Assembly (NCBI RefSeq): GCF_000801315.1
Contig: NZ_CP010054.1
Span: forward strand, 744,001-808,000
Origin: Hymenobacter sp. DG25B
GTDB taxonomy: Bacteria; Bacteroidota; Bacteroidia; Cytophagales; Hymenobacteraceae
DNA length: 64,000 nt
Reading direction: 5' to 3'
Shown: piece after piece, positions 18,878 to 28,099 of the stretch
Numbering within the stretch: the first letter of the stretch is position 1
How the letters are laid out: every line of letters begins with the position of its first letter
Translations under genes and position numbers: made by a program
The notes under the pieces: generated by a model
Told to the model about the DNA's origin: nothing
Databases searched by the model: none
Seen by the model: only the letters and a program-made list of their open reading frames with translations

Positions 18878-19339
18878 ATGATATTTACCCGAAAATCTCT
18901 GTATTTACAGTACCACGAGCCCTTAAAGCTTCTGCGTTGGCAGTGGCAGGGCCCCCTGAGTCAGGCCCGTTTTGAGGAGGCTTTTCAGGAGCTGCTGTTT
19001 ATTACTCTGCACTATGATGTGCAGCGCTGGATGGCCGATACACGCGGCCTGCCGCCCCTGGGGCCGCAGGAGCAGGCCTGGCTTAGTGAGGAGTGGCTAC
19101 CGGAGTTCGGGCTGAATACGGCGGTGCATCATCTGGCTCTTATTCTGCCAGATAGTCTGCACAACCAGTTAATATTGGAAACCGCCCTTCACGAAGCCCA
19201 TCAGTATGACTGCGGGCTTATTCAGTTCTTCAACTGTGCGCCGGCCGCATTGGACTGGCTCACGCGAAGCCCTGATGAGGCCGAACTGCTGGAGCGCCAG
19301 TGGCAGTTAAGCGTAGGTGCCCGTAAGCAGGTAGCTTAG
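18878..19339 (+). CDS. Hypothetical protein, possibly STAS/SpoIIAA-like
   Basis: 153 residues, soluble, no signal peptide. Pattern of alternating strands and helices with several Trp and His (LRWQWQGPLSQARFEEAF, VQRWMADTRGLPPLGP) recalls the SpoIIAA-like STAS/SEC14 proteins common in Hymenobacter relatives, but this is only a resemblance. A variant -7 box (TACTTTTA, 18833-18840) lies upstream. It is monocistronic; the next gene is on the other strand. Confidence 0.65.
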   Translation: MIFTRKSLYLQYHEPLKLLRWQWQGPLSQARFEEAFQELLFITLHYDVQRWMADTRGLPPLGPQEQAWLSEEWLPEFGLNTAVHHLALILPDSLHNQLILETALHEAHQYDCGLIQFFNCAPAALDWLTRSPDEAELLERQWQLSVGARKQVA

Positions 19340-19478
19340 TTCCTGTTTACTTCTTTTCAATAATCTTGCCCCGTATGCGGCAGGGTTACTTGAATCATGC
19401 GCCATAGTGCTAAATAAAGCAGCTGCTGTTACTTGCTTGATTAAGGAAGTTGTGCCAGAATAATTATATAAAAATGAT

Positions 19479-19778
19479 TTAAACGGCCGCCGTAGTATTC
19501 GGGAAGGTTTCTGTTGCATCCTGACTCATATGGGCAGTTTTTTGGCGGTAGCGCAGCCAGCCGGCTACTATCACGCCTACGCCTATGGGCACCAGCGCCA
19601 CGCCGACCCACACAAAGAAATTATCCCGGAAAAATTGAATCAGGGAGAACCCCGCTACAATTAGCGTCATGGCGGTGCGCACGTAAGCCAGCATGGTGCG
19701 CTCATTGGCCATGTGCGTGCGTTCCAGGGCCATTAACTCACGAAAATCACGGCGGGAAACAGTGCGGAAAGGTGCCAT
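19479..19778 (-). CDS. DUF202 family membrane protein (YidH-like)
   Basis: 99 residues. The signature ERTHMANERTMLAYVRTAM at the start of the domain followed by two membrane helices (about 33-50 and 53-72) identifies DUF202. Function is not established. The C-terminal tail is short and polar. It is divergent from htpG. Confidence 0.85.
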   Translation of the reverse strand: MAPFRTVSRRDFRELMALERTHMANERTMLAYVRTAMTLIVAGFSLIQFFRDNFFVWVGVALVPIGVGVIVAGWLRYRQKTAHMSQDATETFPNTTAAV

Positions 19779-19976
19779 GGGAAAGAAGCAATACGGTGGA
19801 TGGGGCGGAGAGTCAGGATTACATACGCAAAGCGGGCTGGTCGAGGTTTGAGAATGTCAATCTGACAGCGAAGCCAGGCGTGGAACGTGTTTTGAAGCGC
19901 GGTACCCGACAGCCTCCACTCTTACCAGAGCTGGCGGTAAGTCCGGTTTTTTGTTTCCACCCTTTGCCAAAGCGTT

Positions 19977-21809
19977 ATGCAAGAGAAAGGTAGCATCTCG
20001 ATTCACACCGAGAATATCTTCCCCATCATCAAGAAATTCCTGTACTCCGACCACGAAATCTTCCTGCGGGAGCTGACGTCCAATGCTGTGGATGCCTCCC
20101 AAAAGCTGAAGAGCCTGGCGCAGCTCGGCGAGTTCAAAGGCGAGCTGGGCGACCTGACCGTGAAGGTGAGCCTGGACAAGGAGAAGCGCACCATCACCAT
20201 CTCCGACCGGGGCCTGGGTATGACGGGCGAGGAAATCAAGAAGTACATCAACCAGATTGCCTTCTCCGGTGCCACCGAGTTTGTGGAGAAGTATAAGGAG
20301 AAGGATGCCGCCGCCAAAGACCAGATTATTGGTCAGTTTGGTCTGGGCTTCTACTCCGCCTTCATGGTGGCCAAGGAGGTGGAAATCTTCTCCCGGAGCT
20401 ATAAGGAGGGCACCGAAGCCGCCCACTGGGTGTGCGACGGCAGCACCGAGTTCAGCCTGGATACCGCTGACAAGGCTGACCGCGGCACCGACGTGGTGCT
20501 GCACGTAGCCGAAGACTCCGACGAGTTCCTGGAGCCGGCCCGCCTGCGCACCATCCTCACCAAGTACTGCAAGTTCCTGCCGATTCCTATTGAGTTCGAA
20601 GGTGAGGTCATCAACCAGACCACGCCCATCTGGACCAAGCAGCCTTCGGAGCTGACGGACGAGGACTACACCAAGTTCTACCAGGAGCTGTATCCTTTCT
20701 CGGAGCCGCCGCTGTTCTGGATTCACCTGAACGTGGATTATCCATTCAACCTGACGGGCATTCTATACTTCCCTAAGGTGAAGGACGAACTGCAGTTTCA
20801 GCGCAACAAAATCCAGCTCTACTCGCGGCAGGTGTTCATTACCGATGAGGTGAAGGACGTGGTACCCGAGTTTCTGATGCTGCTGCACGGCGTTATTGAC
20901 TCGCCCGACATCCCCCTGAACGTGTCCCGCTCGTTCCTGCAAGCCGACGCCGCGGTGCGCAAAATCAATACTTACATCACCAAAAAGGTAGCCGACAAGC
21001 TGGCCGAGTTGTTCCGCAAAGACCGCGCGGGCTTCGAGGAGAAATGGTCGGATATTGGGCTGTTCGTGAAGTACGGCATGCTCTCGGATGAAAAATTCTA
21101 CGAGAAGGCTAAGGATTTTGCCTTAGTGAAAAACACGGCGGGCAAGTTCTTCACCTTGCCCGAGTACCAGGAGTTCATCCAGGCTAACCAGAAGGATAAG
21201 AACGAGCAGACGGTAGTGCTTTATACCACCGATGCGGAGGCCCAGCACAGCTTCGTGGAAGCTGCCCAGGACCGCGGCTACGATGTGCTGGAGCTCAACG
21301 GCCCGCTCGACTCGCACTTTATTGGTCAGCTGGAGCAGAAGCTGGAGAAAACCACCTTTAAGCGGGTGGATGCCGATACCATCGGCAAGCTCATTGAGAA
21401 GGCGGAAACCACCGAAAGCGTCCTCAGCGACGAAGAGAAAACGAAACTGCAGCAGCTCTTCGCCAAGGCCATTAATAACGAGCAAATGCACGTGCAGGTA
21501 GAGGCCCTGTCGCCGCAGGATGCCCCCGTTATCATTACGCTGCCTGAGTTCATGCGCCGCATGAAGGATATGCAGCGCACCGGCGGTGGCGGCGGCATGC
21601 AGATGTTCGGCTCCCTGCCCGACTCCTACACGGTAAGCGTAAACGCCAACAACGCCGTAGCCCAGCGGGTACTGAAAGCCTCCGACGAGGATGCTGCCCG
21701 CTTGGCCCGTCAGGCCTTCGACTTAGCACTGCTGGCTCAGGGTATGCTGAAAGGTGAAGCCCTCACGCAGTTTGTGAAGCGTAGCGCCGAGCTGCTGGCC
21801 GCTGAGTAA
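19977..21809 (+). CDS. htpG: Chaperone HtpG (Hsp90)
   Basis: 610 residues, close to the usual length of this family in Bacteroidota. The N-terminal GHKL ATPase motifs are all present: RELTSNAVDAS, ISDRGLGMTGEE and GQFGLGFYSAFMVA. The middle domain carries NVSRSFLQAD, with the Arg that completes the ATPase site. The C-terminal dimerisation domain ends in SAELLAAE and lacks the eukaryotic MEEVD. It refolds or holds client proteins in the cytoplasm. The gene stands alone. Confidence 0.97.
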   Translation: MQEKGSISIHTENIFPIIKKFLYSDHEIFLRELTSNAVDASQKLKSLAQLGEFKGELGDLTVKVSLDKEKRTITISDRGLGMTGEEIKKYINQIAFSGATEFVEKYKEKDAAAKDQIIGQFGLGFYSAFMVAKEVEIFSRSYKEGTEAAHWVCDGSTEFSLDTADKADRGTDVVLHVAEDSDEFLEPARLRTILTKYCKFLPIPIEFEGEVINQTTPIWTKQPSELTDEDYTKFYQELYPFSEPPLFWIHLNVDYPFNLTGILYFPKVKDELQFQRNKIQLYSRQVFITDEVKDVVPEFLMLLHGVIDSPDIPLNVSRSFLQADAAVRKINTYITKKVADKLAELFRKDRAGFEEKWSDIGLFVKYGMLSDEKFYEKAKDFALVKNTAGKFFTLPEYQEFIQANQKDKNEQTVVLYTTDAEAQHSFVEAAQDRGYDVLELNGPLDSHFIGQLEQKLEKTTFKRVDADTIGKLIEKAETTESVLSDEEKTKLQQLFAKAINNEQMHVQVEALSPQDAPVIITLPEFMRRMKDMQRTGGGGGMQMFGSLPDSYTVSVNANNAVAQRVLKASDEDAARLARQAFDLALLAQGMLKGEALTQFVKRSAELLAAE

Positions 21810-21811
21810 GC

Positions 21812-21906
21812 GGTGAAATAGTGAAATGGTGAGTTTGATGTTCTATTGGCGCTAATGGCGCGTTCAGAACGTCAAACTCACCATTTTGCATTTTCACCAC
21901 TTCACC
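21812..21906. repeat. Imperfect inverted repeat after htpG
   Basis: The left arm (GGTGAAATAGTGAAATGGTG onward, from 21812) pairs with the right arm (CACCATTTTGCATTTTCACC onward, to 21906), broken by a few insertions; the centre contains GGCGCTAATGGCGC. It fills the gap between htpG and the next gene and could act as terminator. It is another of the palindromic elements scattered through the window. Confidence 0.6.
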
Positions 21907-21967
21907 TTTTGGGGCACCAAATCCGGCTATATTTACGTTCGTTGCTCCGAATACTTTCATACTTCTG

Positions 21968-22921
21968 ATGCGCCCATTCCTTTCGTCGGTGGGGGTGGGG
22001 CTGCTGCTGTTAGTGGCGGCCTGCTCGCCCAAAACCGTTTCCTTCTCCAGCAAGCCGGAGCAGCCCCAGCTGGCCGCCGGCCTGGATACGCTCACCACTG
22101 CCCGCGATACGACCAAAGCGCCGTCCTTGCTGGCGCGGGCGGGGCTTACCAAAGAGCAGGAGAAAAAGGCCAAGGAGCAGGAAAAAGCCAACCAGCGCAA
22201 GCCCAAGAAGAAAAAGAACGTTTTCCTTGGCGAGCCTATTAAGAAGGGCTACACGAAATCGGGCCCCAAAGGCAAAAACCAGGTTATTGAGATTTTCTAC
22301 TACCTGAAAAATTTTCAGCAGCCTAACGCCTACGCCCCGGCCCGCTACTACTTCAATCAGCGGAAAGGCAAAATATTTAAAGCCGCCGGCGAGCTGGACC
22401 CCGCCACCGATAAAGTGCTGCACGGCCCTTACAAAAAGCTGCAGGGCGGCAAAGTGGTGGAAACCGGCTTTTACGCCGTGGGCACGCGCCATCTGCGGTG
22501 GGAGAAATACAATAAAGAGAACATCCTGCTCAGCAAAACCCACTATGAAATGGGCTTCCCGCGGGATGCAGTTATCTCCTATTATGATGGGGAGCGGAAG
22601 CAGATAAAGGAAGTAGTGCCCTATGAAAATGGCAAGCTGGAAGGTGACTACGTGCGCTTTCTGGAAAATGGCAAGCGCGACTGGGACGGGCAGTTTGAGA
22701 ACGGCAAGAAAGTAGGGGAGTGGACCAAGTACTGGGGTTTCCGGAACACCAAGGACCGCCGCCACTACGTGTACCAATACGGCGAAACCGGCTACGACCC
22801 CGAAGTAACCGAACCCGAGCTAATCCGGGAATATAACCGCAACTCCGTGCTGATTTACGAGAAGGATAAGCTGGACAAGCGCGGTCAGCCTGACCTTTCC
22901 CGACCCGGTGCCAAAAACTAA
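21968..22921 (+). CDS. Lipoprotein with MORN/YwqK-like repeats
   Basis: 317 residues. A lipoprotein signal with lipobox VAAC places it in the envelope. A very basic segment (about 60-80, rich in Lys) follows. The second half carries repeated Tyr/Gly/Glu motifs such as YENGKLEGDYVRFLENGKRD and FENGKKVGEWTKYWG, which match the MORN-like repeats of so-called YwqK family antitoxins; that name is historical and no toxin gene is adjacent. The role is unknown. The gene converges on the YraN gene with a gap of only nine bases. Confidence 0.8.
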   Translation: MRPFLSSVGVGLLLLVAACSPKTVSFSSKPEQPQLAAGLDTLTTARDTTKAPSLLARAGLTKEQEKKAKEQEKANQRKPKKKKNVFLGEPIKKGYTKSGPKGKNQVIEIFYYLKNFQQPNAYAPARYYFNQRKGKIFKAAGELDPATDKVLHGPYKKLQGGKVVETGFYAVGTRHLRWEKYNKENILLSKTHYEMGFPRDAVISYYDGERKQIKEVVPYENGKLEGDYVRFLENGKRDWDGQFENGKKVGEWTKYWGFRNTKDRRHYVYQYGETGYDPEVTEPELIREYNRNSVLIYEKDKLDKRGQPDLSRPGAKN

Positions 22922-22930
22922 GCTCAGGCG

Positions 22931-23290
22931 CTAATAAAACGCATCCTCAAAATGCTCGATGCGGAAGCCGGCACCGCCTGGCGTCACGGCCAGAATATCG
23001 AAGCGGATATCACCGGTCCAGTTCAGCTCTTCCTGTAGCTGCTCGGCGGCCAGCCGGAAAAGCTGCTGCTTGCGGACGGTTACAAACGTTTCGGGGTAGC
23101 CAAACTGGCTGGAGGAACGGGCTTTCACTTCTACAAACACAAGCAGCTTATTGCCCTGGCGCACTACCAGGTCCACTTCGGCGCGGCGGTAGCGGTAGCC
23201 GCGGTGCACTAGCTCATAGCCCAACGCAGTCAGGTAATCGGCCGCTGCTTCTTCGCCGGCCCGGCCTAACATATGAGCAGCAGAAGTCAT
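22931..23290 (-). CDS. YraN family protein (UPF0102), nuclease-fold
   Basis: 119 residues, the usual length. Restriction-endonuclease-like motifs are present: GRAGEEAAADYL at the start, then RAEVDLVV and VFVEVKARSS, giving the acidic E/D...EVK catalytic pattern. The family's role is not established, though links to Holliday-junction-type nucleases have been proposed. It is divergent from the phosphoglucose/phosphomannose isomerase gene. Confidence 0.88.
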   Translation of the reverse strand: MTSAAHMLGRAGEEAAADYLTALGYELVHRGYRYRRAEVDLVVRQGNKLLVFVEVKARSSSQFGYPETFVTVRKQQLFRLAAEQLQEELNWTGDIRFDILAVTPGGAGFRIEHFEDAFY

Positions 23291-23337
23291 AATGGCTTTA
23301 ATAAAGCGTGGTAGGGCTGATGGCTGCCCGATGGGAT

Positions 23338-23364
23338 AAAAGCCGGCGTACCGCCGGCTTTGAA
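23338..23364. promoter_or_regulatory. Perfect palindrome abutting the next promoter
   Basis: AAAGCCGGCG (23339-23348) pairs perfectly with 23352-23361 around a 3-base loop. It sits between two divergent genes and touches the -33 element of the following promoter, so it could be an operator or a read-through terminator. Confidence 0.45.
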
Positions 23365-23394
23365 TTGGCGTTGGGTCTAAAACTAGTACCTTTG
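23365..23394 (+). promoter_or_regulatory. Bacteroidota-type promoter
   Basis: TTG at 23365-23367 and TACCTTTG at 23387-23394 are separated by 19 bases, the canonical -33/-7 arrangement. The start codon of the isomerase gene lies 28 bases after the -7 box. Confidence 0.75.
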
Positions 23395-23422
23395 CGTGTT
23401 TTCCGCGAAATTCCAGATACTT

Positions 23423-24424
23423 ATGAAGACACTAGTCGAGCAGTTTAACGAGCAAATGAAGGACGCCATCCGCATCGGACAGGCCAGCCAGATTACCATA
23501 GAGAAGAAAGCCTACCGCAATGTGGTCATTGCCGGCATGGGCGGATCAGGCATTGGCGGCAGCGTAGTGCAGTCTATTTTGCTTGATAAGCTGCCGGTTC
23601 CTGTGTCGGTAGTGAAAACCTATAATATCCCCGGTTTTGTAAACCAGGATACCCTGTTCATTGCCTGCTCGTTCTCCGGCAACACCGAGGAAACGCTGGC
23701 GGGCATGGAAGAAGCCCAGCAGAAAGGCGCCACCATTGTGTGCGTAACCACCGGCGGCCAAATGCTGAAGCTGGCTCAGGAGCACAAGTATCCCACCATT
23801 GTGTTCCCCGGCGAAACCAAGATGCCCCGTGCCAACATCGGCTACTCGGCGTTCCAGTTGTTCTTCGTGCTGGAAGCAGCCGGCCTGATTGATAACTCCT
23901 ACCTGGCTGATCTGCACGAAGCCGTTGCGCTGGTAGAAGAAACCGAAACCGCTGTGCGCGAAGAGGCGCAGGTTATCACCGGTGCTCTTTATGAGCGGCT
24001 GCCCATCGTATATGGTGATGCCCTATTGGAGTCTACCGCCGTGCGCTTTCAGCAGCAGGTAAACGAAAACTCCAAGCAGCTGTGCCACGTGAACAGCTTC
24101 CCGGAGATGAACCACAATGAAATTGTGGGCTGGGAATTCCCCACCAAAATCCTGACCGCCACTACCGTGCTCTTCCTGCACTCGGCCTTCGACCACAAGC
24201 GCGTAGCCCAGCGTATGGAGCTGTGCCGCCCCGTGTTTGAGGCCCAGGGCGCTAAAGTGCTCGACGTAACCGCCAAAGGCAAGTCCCTCACCGCTCAGAT
24301 TTTCTACCTGATTCACCTGCTGGACTGGGTAAGTATTTACCTGGCCGAGAAAAACGGTACCGATCCGGCGCCCGTGAAGGTGATTGACAAGCTGAAAAAT
24401 CAGCTGTCGGCGCAGCCAGCCTAA
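23423..24424 (+). CDS. Bifunctional phosphoglucose/phosphomannose isomerase
   Basis: 333 residues from the ATG at 23423, chosen because an upstream in-frame start at 23396 falls within a few bases of the -7 box. Two SIS domains: the first carries GMGGSGIGGSVVQS and SFSGNTEETLAG (about 35-95), the second carries NSFPEMNHNEIVGWEF and a C-terminal helix with AEKNGTDPAPV. It interconverts glucose-6-P and fructose-6-P and also mannose-6-P, in glycolysis and nucleotide-sugar supply. It has the short length of the archaeal/Bacteroidota-type enzyme rather than the longer PGI. Confidence 0.9.
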   Translation: MKTLVEQFNEQMKDAIRIGQASQITIEKKAYRNVVIAGMGGSGIGGSVVQSILLDKLPVPVSVVKTYNIPGFVNQDTLFIACSFSGNTEETLAGMEEAQQKGATIVCVTTGGQMLKLAQEHKYPTIVFPGETKMPRANIGYSAFQLFFVLEAAGLIDNSYLADLHEAVALVEETETAVREEAQVITGALYERLPIVYGDALLESTAVRFQQQVNENSKQLCHVNSFPEMNHNEIVGWEFPTKILTATTVLFLHSAFDHKRVAQRMELCRPVFEAQGAKVLDVTAKGKSLTAQIFYLIHLLDWVSIYLAEKNGTDPAPVKVIDKLKNQLSAQPA

Positions 24425-24479
24425 GCTGGCTTAGAGTGGAGTAGCCCGTTTTTCGGGCCTGGCGTTTGATTTTCCCGGC

Positions 24480-25277
24480 ATGGATTCTCTCTATAGTTCC
24501 TGCGCTGTTACCAGCCCCGCTCCGGCCCCCGTGGCCGGAGCGGCGGCGGCAATGCCCGGCCAAAACCGACAAATTAAGGTGGAGCGCCTGGGGTTGGTGG
24601 ACTATGCGTCTACCTGGGCCTATCAGGAACAGTTGCTGGCGGCGGCGTTGGCGGTTAAAACCCGCAACCGGCTGGCCGCTGAATCCGGCGTGCCTTTGGA
24701 GCCTACGCCTAACCACCTGCTGCTGTGCCAGCACCCCCACGTGTACACGCTGGGCAAAAGCGGCAAGCCTGAGCATCTGTTGCTCGATGAAACGGCTTTA
24801 GCCGCGCACGGCGCCACGTTCCACCGCATCAACCGCGGCGGCGACATAACATACCACGGTCCCGGCCAGCTGGTGGGCTACCCCATCCTCGACCTCGATA
24901 ACTTCTTTACTGACATTCACCGCTACCTGCGGGTGCTGGAAGAAGCCGTTATCCTGACGCTGGCCGAGTATGGCCTGCGGGCCGGCCGCATTGCGGGGCT
25001 CACCGGCGTATGGCTGGACTTTGAGGAAGGCGCATCCAACCCGCGTAAGATTTGCGCTATGGGGGTGAAGTGCAGCCGCTGGGTAACCATGCACGGCTTT
25101 GCCCTCAACGTCAATCCCGATCTGTCGTATTTCGGCCATATCGTGCCCTGCGGCATTACGGATAAGGCCGTCACCTCGCTGCAGCAGGAGCTGGGCCGCG
25201 CCGTACCCATAACGGAAGTAGAAAACCGCCTGTTGCCCCATTTGGCCAACTTATTGCAGGCCGATTTGATCAGCTAA
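24480..25277 (+). CDS. lipB: Octanoyltransferase LipB
   Basis: 265 residues. Conserved [17 protein letters not shown], the Lys motif [14 protein letters not shown] and the catalytic Cys in [12 protein letters not shown] are all present. It moves octanoate from acyl carrier protein to lipoyl domains of 2-oxoacid dehydrogenases and the glycine-cleavage H protein. The first 24 residues are Ala/Pro-rich and not part of the fold, so the true start may be the ATG at 24552. The next gene follows seven bases later and is probably in the same operon. Confidence 0.93.
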   Translation: MDSLYSSCAVTSPAPAPVAGAAAAMPGQNRQIKVERLGLVDYASTWAYQEQLLAAALAVKTRNRLAAESGVPLEPTPNHLLLCQHPHVYTLGKSGKPEHLLLDETALAAHGATFHRINRGGDITYHGPGQLVGYPILDLDNFFTDIHRYLRVLEEAVILTLAEYGLRAGRIAGLTGVWLDFEEGASNPRKICAMGVKCSRWVTMHGFALNVNPDLSYFGHIVPCGITDKAVTSLQQELGRAVPITEVENRLLPHLANLLQADLIS

Positions 25278-25284
25278 GTCCTTT

Positions 25285-25701
25285 ATGAAAGACGATATTA
25301 TCTTCGATCCGGTGGAAGGCGTTTCGGTGGCAGTAGTGCCCGATGAAGCTGCTGCTACGGAAGAAGGCAAGCAGGGCTGGCAAGTATACCTGCTGAATCA
25401 TAACGATTTTCCCTTGCGGAACGTCATCGTAAGCTCTAATGGCTACGGTGTGCAGCCCAGTGGTGAAACGGTGCGTACCTCCACGTTGCGCCACGTTATT
25501 CTGGAAGTAGAGCCACACACCGCTGTTCCCATTGAGCCCATTGACCCAGACCTGTTTCATTTGAATAACCAGTACTGGGTGAGCTATTATCGGGGCTCGC
25601 AGATTTTCGATAAGAAGTTCATCTTTGTTCCCGACTCCATTGTTCCCGAAAATCTTACCCGCATTGCCCTTCTTCACCGGGAAGGTGTATTGCATAGTTA
25701 A
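25285..25701 (+). CDS. Conserved hypothetical protein
   Basis: 138 residues, acidic, soluble and beta-rich, without signal peptide or membrane helix (starts MKDDIIFDPVEGVSVAVVPD). The C-terminal half contains YWVSYYRGSQIFDKKFIFVP. I recognise it as a type of small protein seen in Bacteroidota but can name no function. It follows lipB by seven bases, so it is probably co-transcribed. Confidence 0.75.
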   Translation: MKDDIIFDPVEGVSVAVVPDEAAATEEGKQGWQVYLLNHNDFPLRNVIVSSNGYGVQPSGETVRTSTLRHVILEVEPHTAVPIEPIDPDLFHLNNQYWVSYYRGSQIFDKKFIFVPDSIVPENLTRIALLHREGVLHS

Positions 25702-25770
25702 GCTTCGGGAGTTATCCGCAAACCACGCACCGGGCTTCTGGCGTAATTGCTTAACTTCGGGCCCTGCCAT

Positions 25771-26826
25771 ATGACTGCATTAGGTATTTCGCTGAGTCTC
25801 TCGTTTTTGTGGGCGTTTTTGGTAGCACTGTTCGCGGTGCCTTCCATTATATACATTGCTCACCTCAAGAATATGCTCGATGCGCCCAACCTGCGCACGG
25901 TGCATGAGTCCTTGACGCCCCGCTTAGGCGGAGTGGCCGTCTTTGCCGGCTTTATGTCGGCCCTTACCATTTTCGGAAACCTAGCCAATGGCGTGCAGCA
26001 GCTTTTAGCGGGCTGTATTGTGCTGTTTTTCGTGGGGCTGAAAGATGACCTGGTGAGCATCTCCGTCTCCAAAAAGTTTGTGGGTCAGCTGCTGGCCACC
26101 GGCGTGGTTATGATTATGGCCGACATCCGGATTACCAGCTTTCAGGGCATACTAGGCATTCAGGAGCTGCCCATCGGCATCAGCTACGCTATTACGTTCA
26201 TAGCTATTGTAGGTATTACCAACGCCATTAACCTGATTGATGGCCTGGATGGGCTGGCCGGTACCATCGTGCTCATCATTGTAAGCACATTGGGTTATTT
26301 CTTCTTCCGGTATGGTGGCGAGCGGTACGGCAACTACGTGTACGTTTCCGTGTGTGTGATTGGGGGGCTGATAGGTTTCCTGCGCTACAACTTTCACCGG
26401 GCCACCATTTTTATGGGCGATACCGGCTCCCTGGTTTGCGGGTTTATTGTTTCGGTGCTCACCATTCAGTTTATTGAGATGCGGCAACCTTTCCCGGATG
26501 CTGCACCTTCTGTAGCGGCTGGTATCCTCTTTGTACCGCTGTTTGATACGCTGCGTATTTTTATTGTGCGCATGATGGCCGGCCGCTCCCCCTTCTCGCC
26601 CGATAAAAACCACGTGCACCACCGTATTCTAGCCATGGGCTTTCAGCAGATCAGTACCGTTATGCTGCTGGCTTTGCTGAATATTCTGGTGATTCTGTTT
26701 GTTATCAACTTTGCTTACCTGGGTAATACCTTGCTGATAGTGTACCTGGTGGCTTTCTCGGTAGCGTTGAGTGTGTTTCTGGGCGTGTACCAGAGCCGGA
26801 GTGCCCGCCAGCGGGTGGCTTCTTAA
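25771..26826 (+). CDS. Undecaprenyl-phosphate sugar-1-phosphate transferase (MraY/WecA/TagO family)
   Basis: 351 residues from the ATG at 25771; the open frame begins at 25747 but the first helix starts after this ATG. About eleven membrane helices. Family motifs in order: LRTVHESLTPRLGG, the Mg2+ site DGLDGLAG at 157-164, FMGDTGSL, and the cytoplasmic HVHHRI histidine motif typical of WecA/TagO rather than MraY. It should start a surface polysaccharide by loading GlcNAc-1-P (or similar) on undecaprenyl phosphate. A weak -7 box (TAACTTCG, 25752-25759) precedes it. The DUF4271 gene follows after 12 bases. Confidence 0.9.
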   Translation: MTALGISLSLSFLWAFLVALFAVPSIIYIAHLKNMLDAPNLRTVHESLTPRLGGVAVFAGFMSALTIFGNLANGVQQLLAGCIVLFFVGLKDDLVSISVSKKFVGQLLATGVVMIMADIRITSFQGILGIQELPIGISYAITFIAIVGITNAINLIDGLDGLAGTIVLIIVSTLGYFFFRYGGERYGNYVYVSVCVIGGLIGFLRYNFHRATIFMGDTGSLVCGFIVSVLTIQFIEMRQPFPDAAPSVAAGILFVPLFDTLRIFIVRMMAGRSPFSPDKNHVHHRILAMGFQQISTVMLLALLNILVILFVINFAYLGNTLLIVYLVAFSVALSVFLGVYQSRSARQRVAS

Positions 26827-26838
26827 ACAGGTAAGCAG

Positions 26839-28008
26839 ATGCCAGCGGGGCGTTATCAGTGGTGGTATGGGATAGTAGTAGGAATACTGCTGCTGGGACA
26901 CACGGCGCTGGCCGCCGAGTATCGCCCGTTGCCCCCGGCTCCGCAGCAGGGCCTGACCAACGACTGGCTGATTTACAATCCGGCCCAGAACCGCCTCACG
27001 CTCTACCTGCCCGATTATCACCCGCCGGCCCATGCTTACTACCAATGGGTTAGTCTGAAGTGGGGCCAGCCGGTGCCCATTACCTTCACGGCCCGGCAAA
27101 ACCTCAGCCTGTTTCTGGATAACCGGTTGGTATTTACCGCGCCGGAAGCGGGCGTGTTTTCCCTGGATCTGGCCCGCTTGATTCCGCCTGGCTCGCCGGC
27201 GGCCCGGCACCTGTTGTGCGTATGGCATCCCGATGAATCGCCAACCTACACCTCGTTCGTCAATACGGTGCCGCAGCCGGCTGTTCAGCAGGGGCAGGCG
27301 GCTAATGCACTGCTGCCCCAGGAGCGGGTGCCCGGTCCCCAGAATGTATATATCGTATTTCTGCTGCTGATTGGGCTGGGCTACGGCGGCATTCGGGCCA
27401 CTTACCGCCCGGGCTTTACCCGCATTTACCAGCTAAGCAGCTTCTGGAGTAACTCCTCCACCGACCAGGATTTTCTGATTAAGCCCACCATTACCTGGCT
27501 TAACCTGGTGCTGGTGCTGGTGTTCTCGCTGTCCTTTGCGCTGCTCCTGGTGGCTATTCATACCAGTGTGCAGGACGTGCCCCTTATCCGGCGGCTCTTC
27601 AACGTGCCGGAATCGGCGCTGGTGGTGCGAGTGCTGCTGTATACTGGCCTCATTGCCGCCTTCGTGCTGCTGAAATATCTGTACCTGCAGGTAATGGGGT
27701 ACATTTTTGACGTGTCGGGGCTGGTGATGGTGCAGTACCGGGAGTTTATCCGCACTATTCTGCTGATGGGCCTGGTGCTGCCCTTTGTTATGCTGCTCTA
27801 CCTGGCCCTGAACTCCTCTGCCCCCTCTATGGTGCTGTGGGTTTCTAATGGGGTGGTTGCCTTGCTATTACTGGTAACGGTTCTACGCATCGGCCGAACC
27901 CTGAATCAACGAGCCTCGCTCCTAAATCTGCATTTGTTTTCGTACCTTTGCGCCACCGAAGTCCTGCCCTTTATTGTGCTGCTCAAAATCATCGTTTTTC
28001 CTTACTAA
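26839..28008 (+). CDS. DUF4271 domain-containing membrane protein
   Basis: 389 residues. An N-terminal signal-like helix is followed by a beta-rich extracytoplasmic part (about 25-165), then about seven membrane helices (from VYIVFLLLIGLGYGGI onward) that make up DUF4271. This family is found in Bacteroidota, usually next to hemD, as here. No function is established. A TACCTTTGC box at 27943-27951 inside its last codons may be the promoter for hemD. Confidence 0.8.
   Translation: MPAGRYQWWYGIVVGILLLGHTALAAEYRPLPPAPQQGLTNDWLIYNPAQNRLTLYLPDYHPPAHAYYQWVSLKWGQPVPITFTARQNLSLFLDNRLVFTAPEAGVFSLDLARLIPPGSPAARHLLCVWHPDESPTYTSFVNTVPQPAVQQGQAANALLPQERVPGPQNVYIVFLLLIGLGYGGIRATYRPGFTRIYQLSSFWSNSSTDQDFLIKPTITWLNLVLVLVFSLSFALLLVAIHTSVQDVPLIRRLFNVPESALVVRVLLYTGLIAAFVLLKYLYLQVMGYIFDVSGLVMVQYREFIRTILLMGLVLPFVMLLYLALNSSAPSMVLWVSNGVVALLLLVTVLRIGRTLNQRASLLNLHLFSYLCATEVLPFIVLLKIIVFPY
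27943..27950 (+). promoter_or_regulatory. Possible internal -7 box for hemD
   Basis: TACCTTTG followed by C, identical to the core of the isomerase promoter at 23387. It lies 150 bases before the hemD start, inside the DUF4271 gene. No clear TTG is seen at the -33 distance. Confidence 0.35.
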
Positions 28009-28099
28009 TCAAGGGGTTATTGGTGAAACATAGTTGTCGATAATAGTTTTAGCACCTCACCGTTCCTCTTATAGCCCTAGATTTACGCTCTTTTTTACT

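Noticed and set aside
21968..22921. Toxin-antitoxin pair from the YwqK-like label
   Set aside because: The gene encodes a lipoprotein with MORN-like repeats and has no toxin gene beside it.
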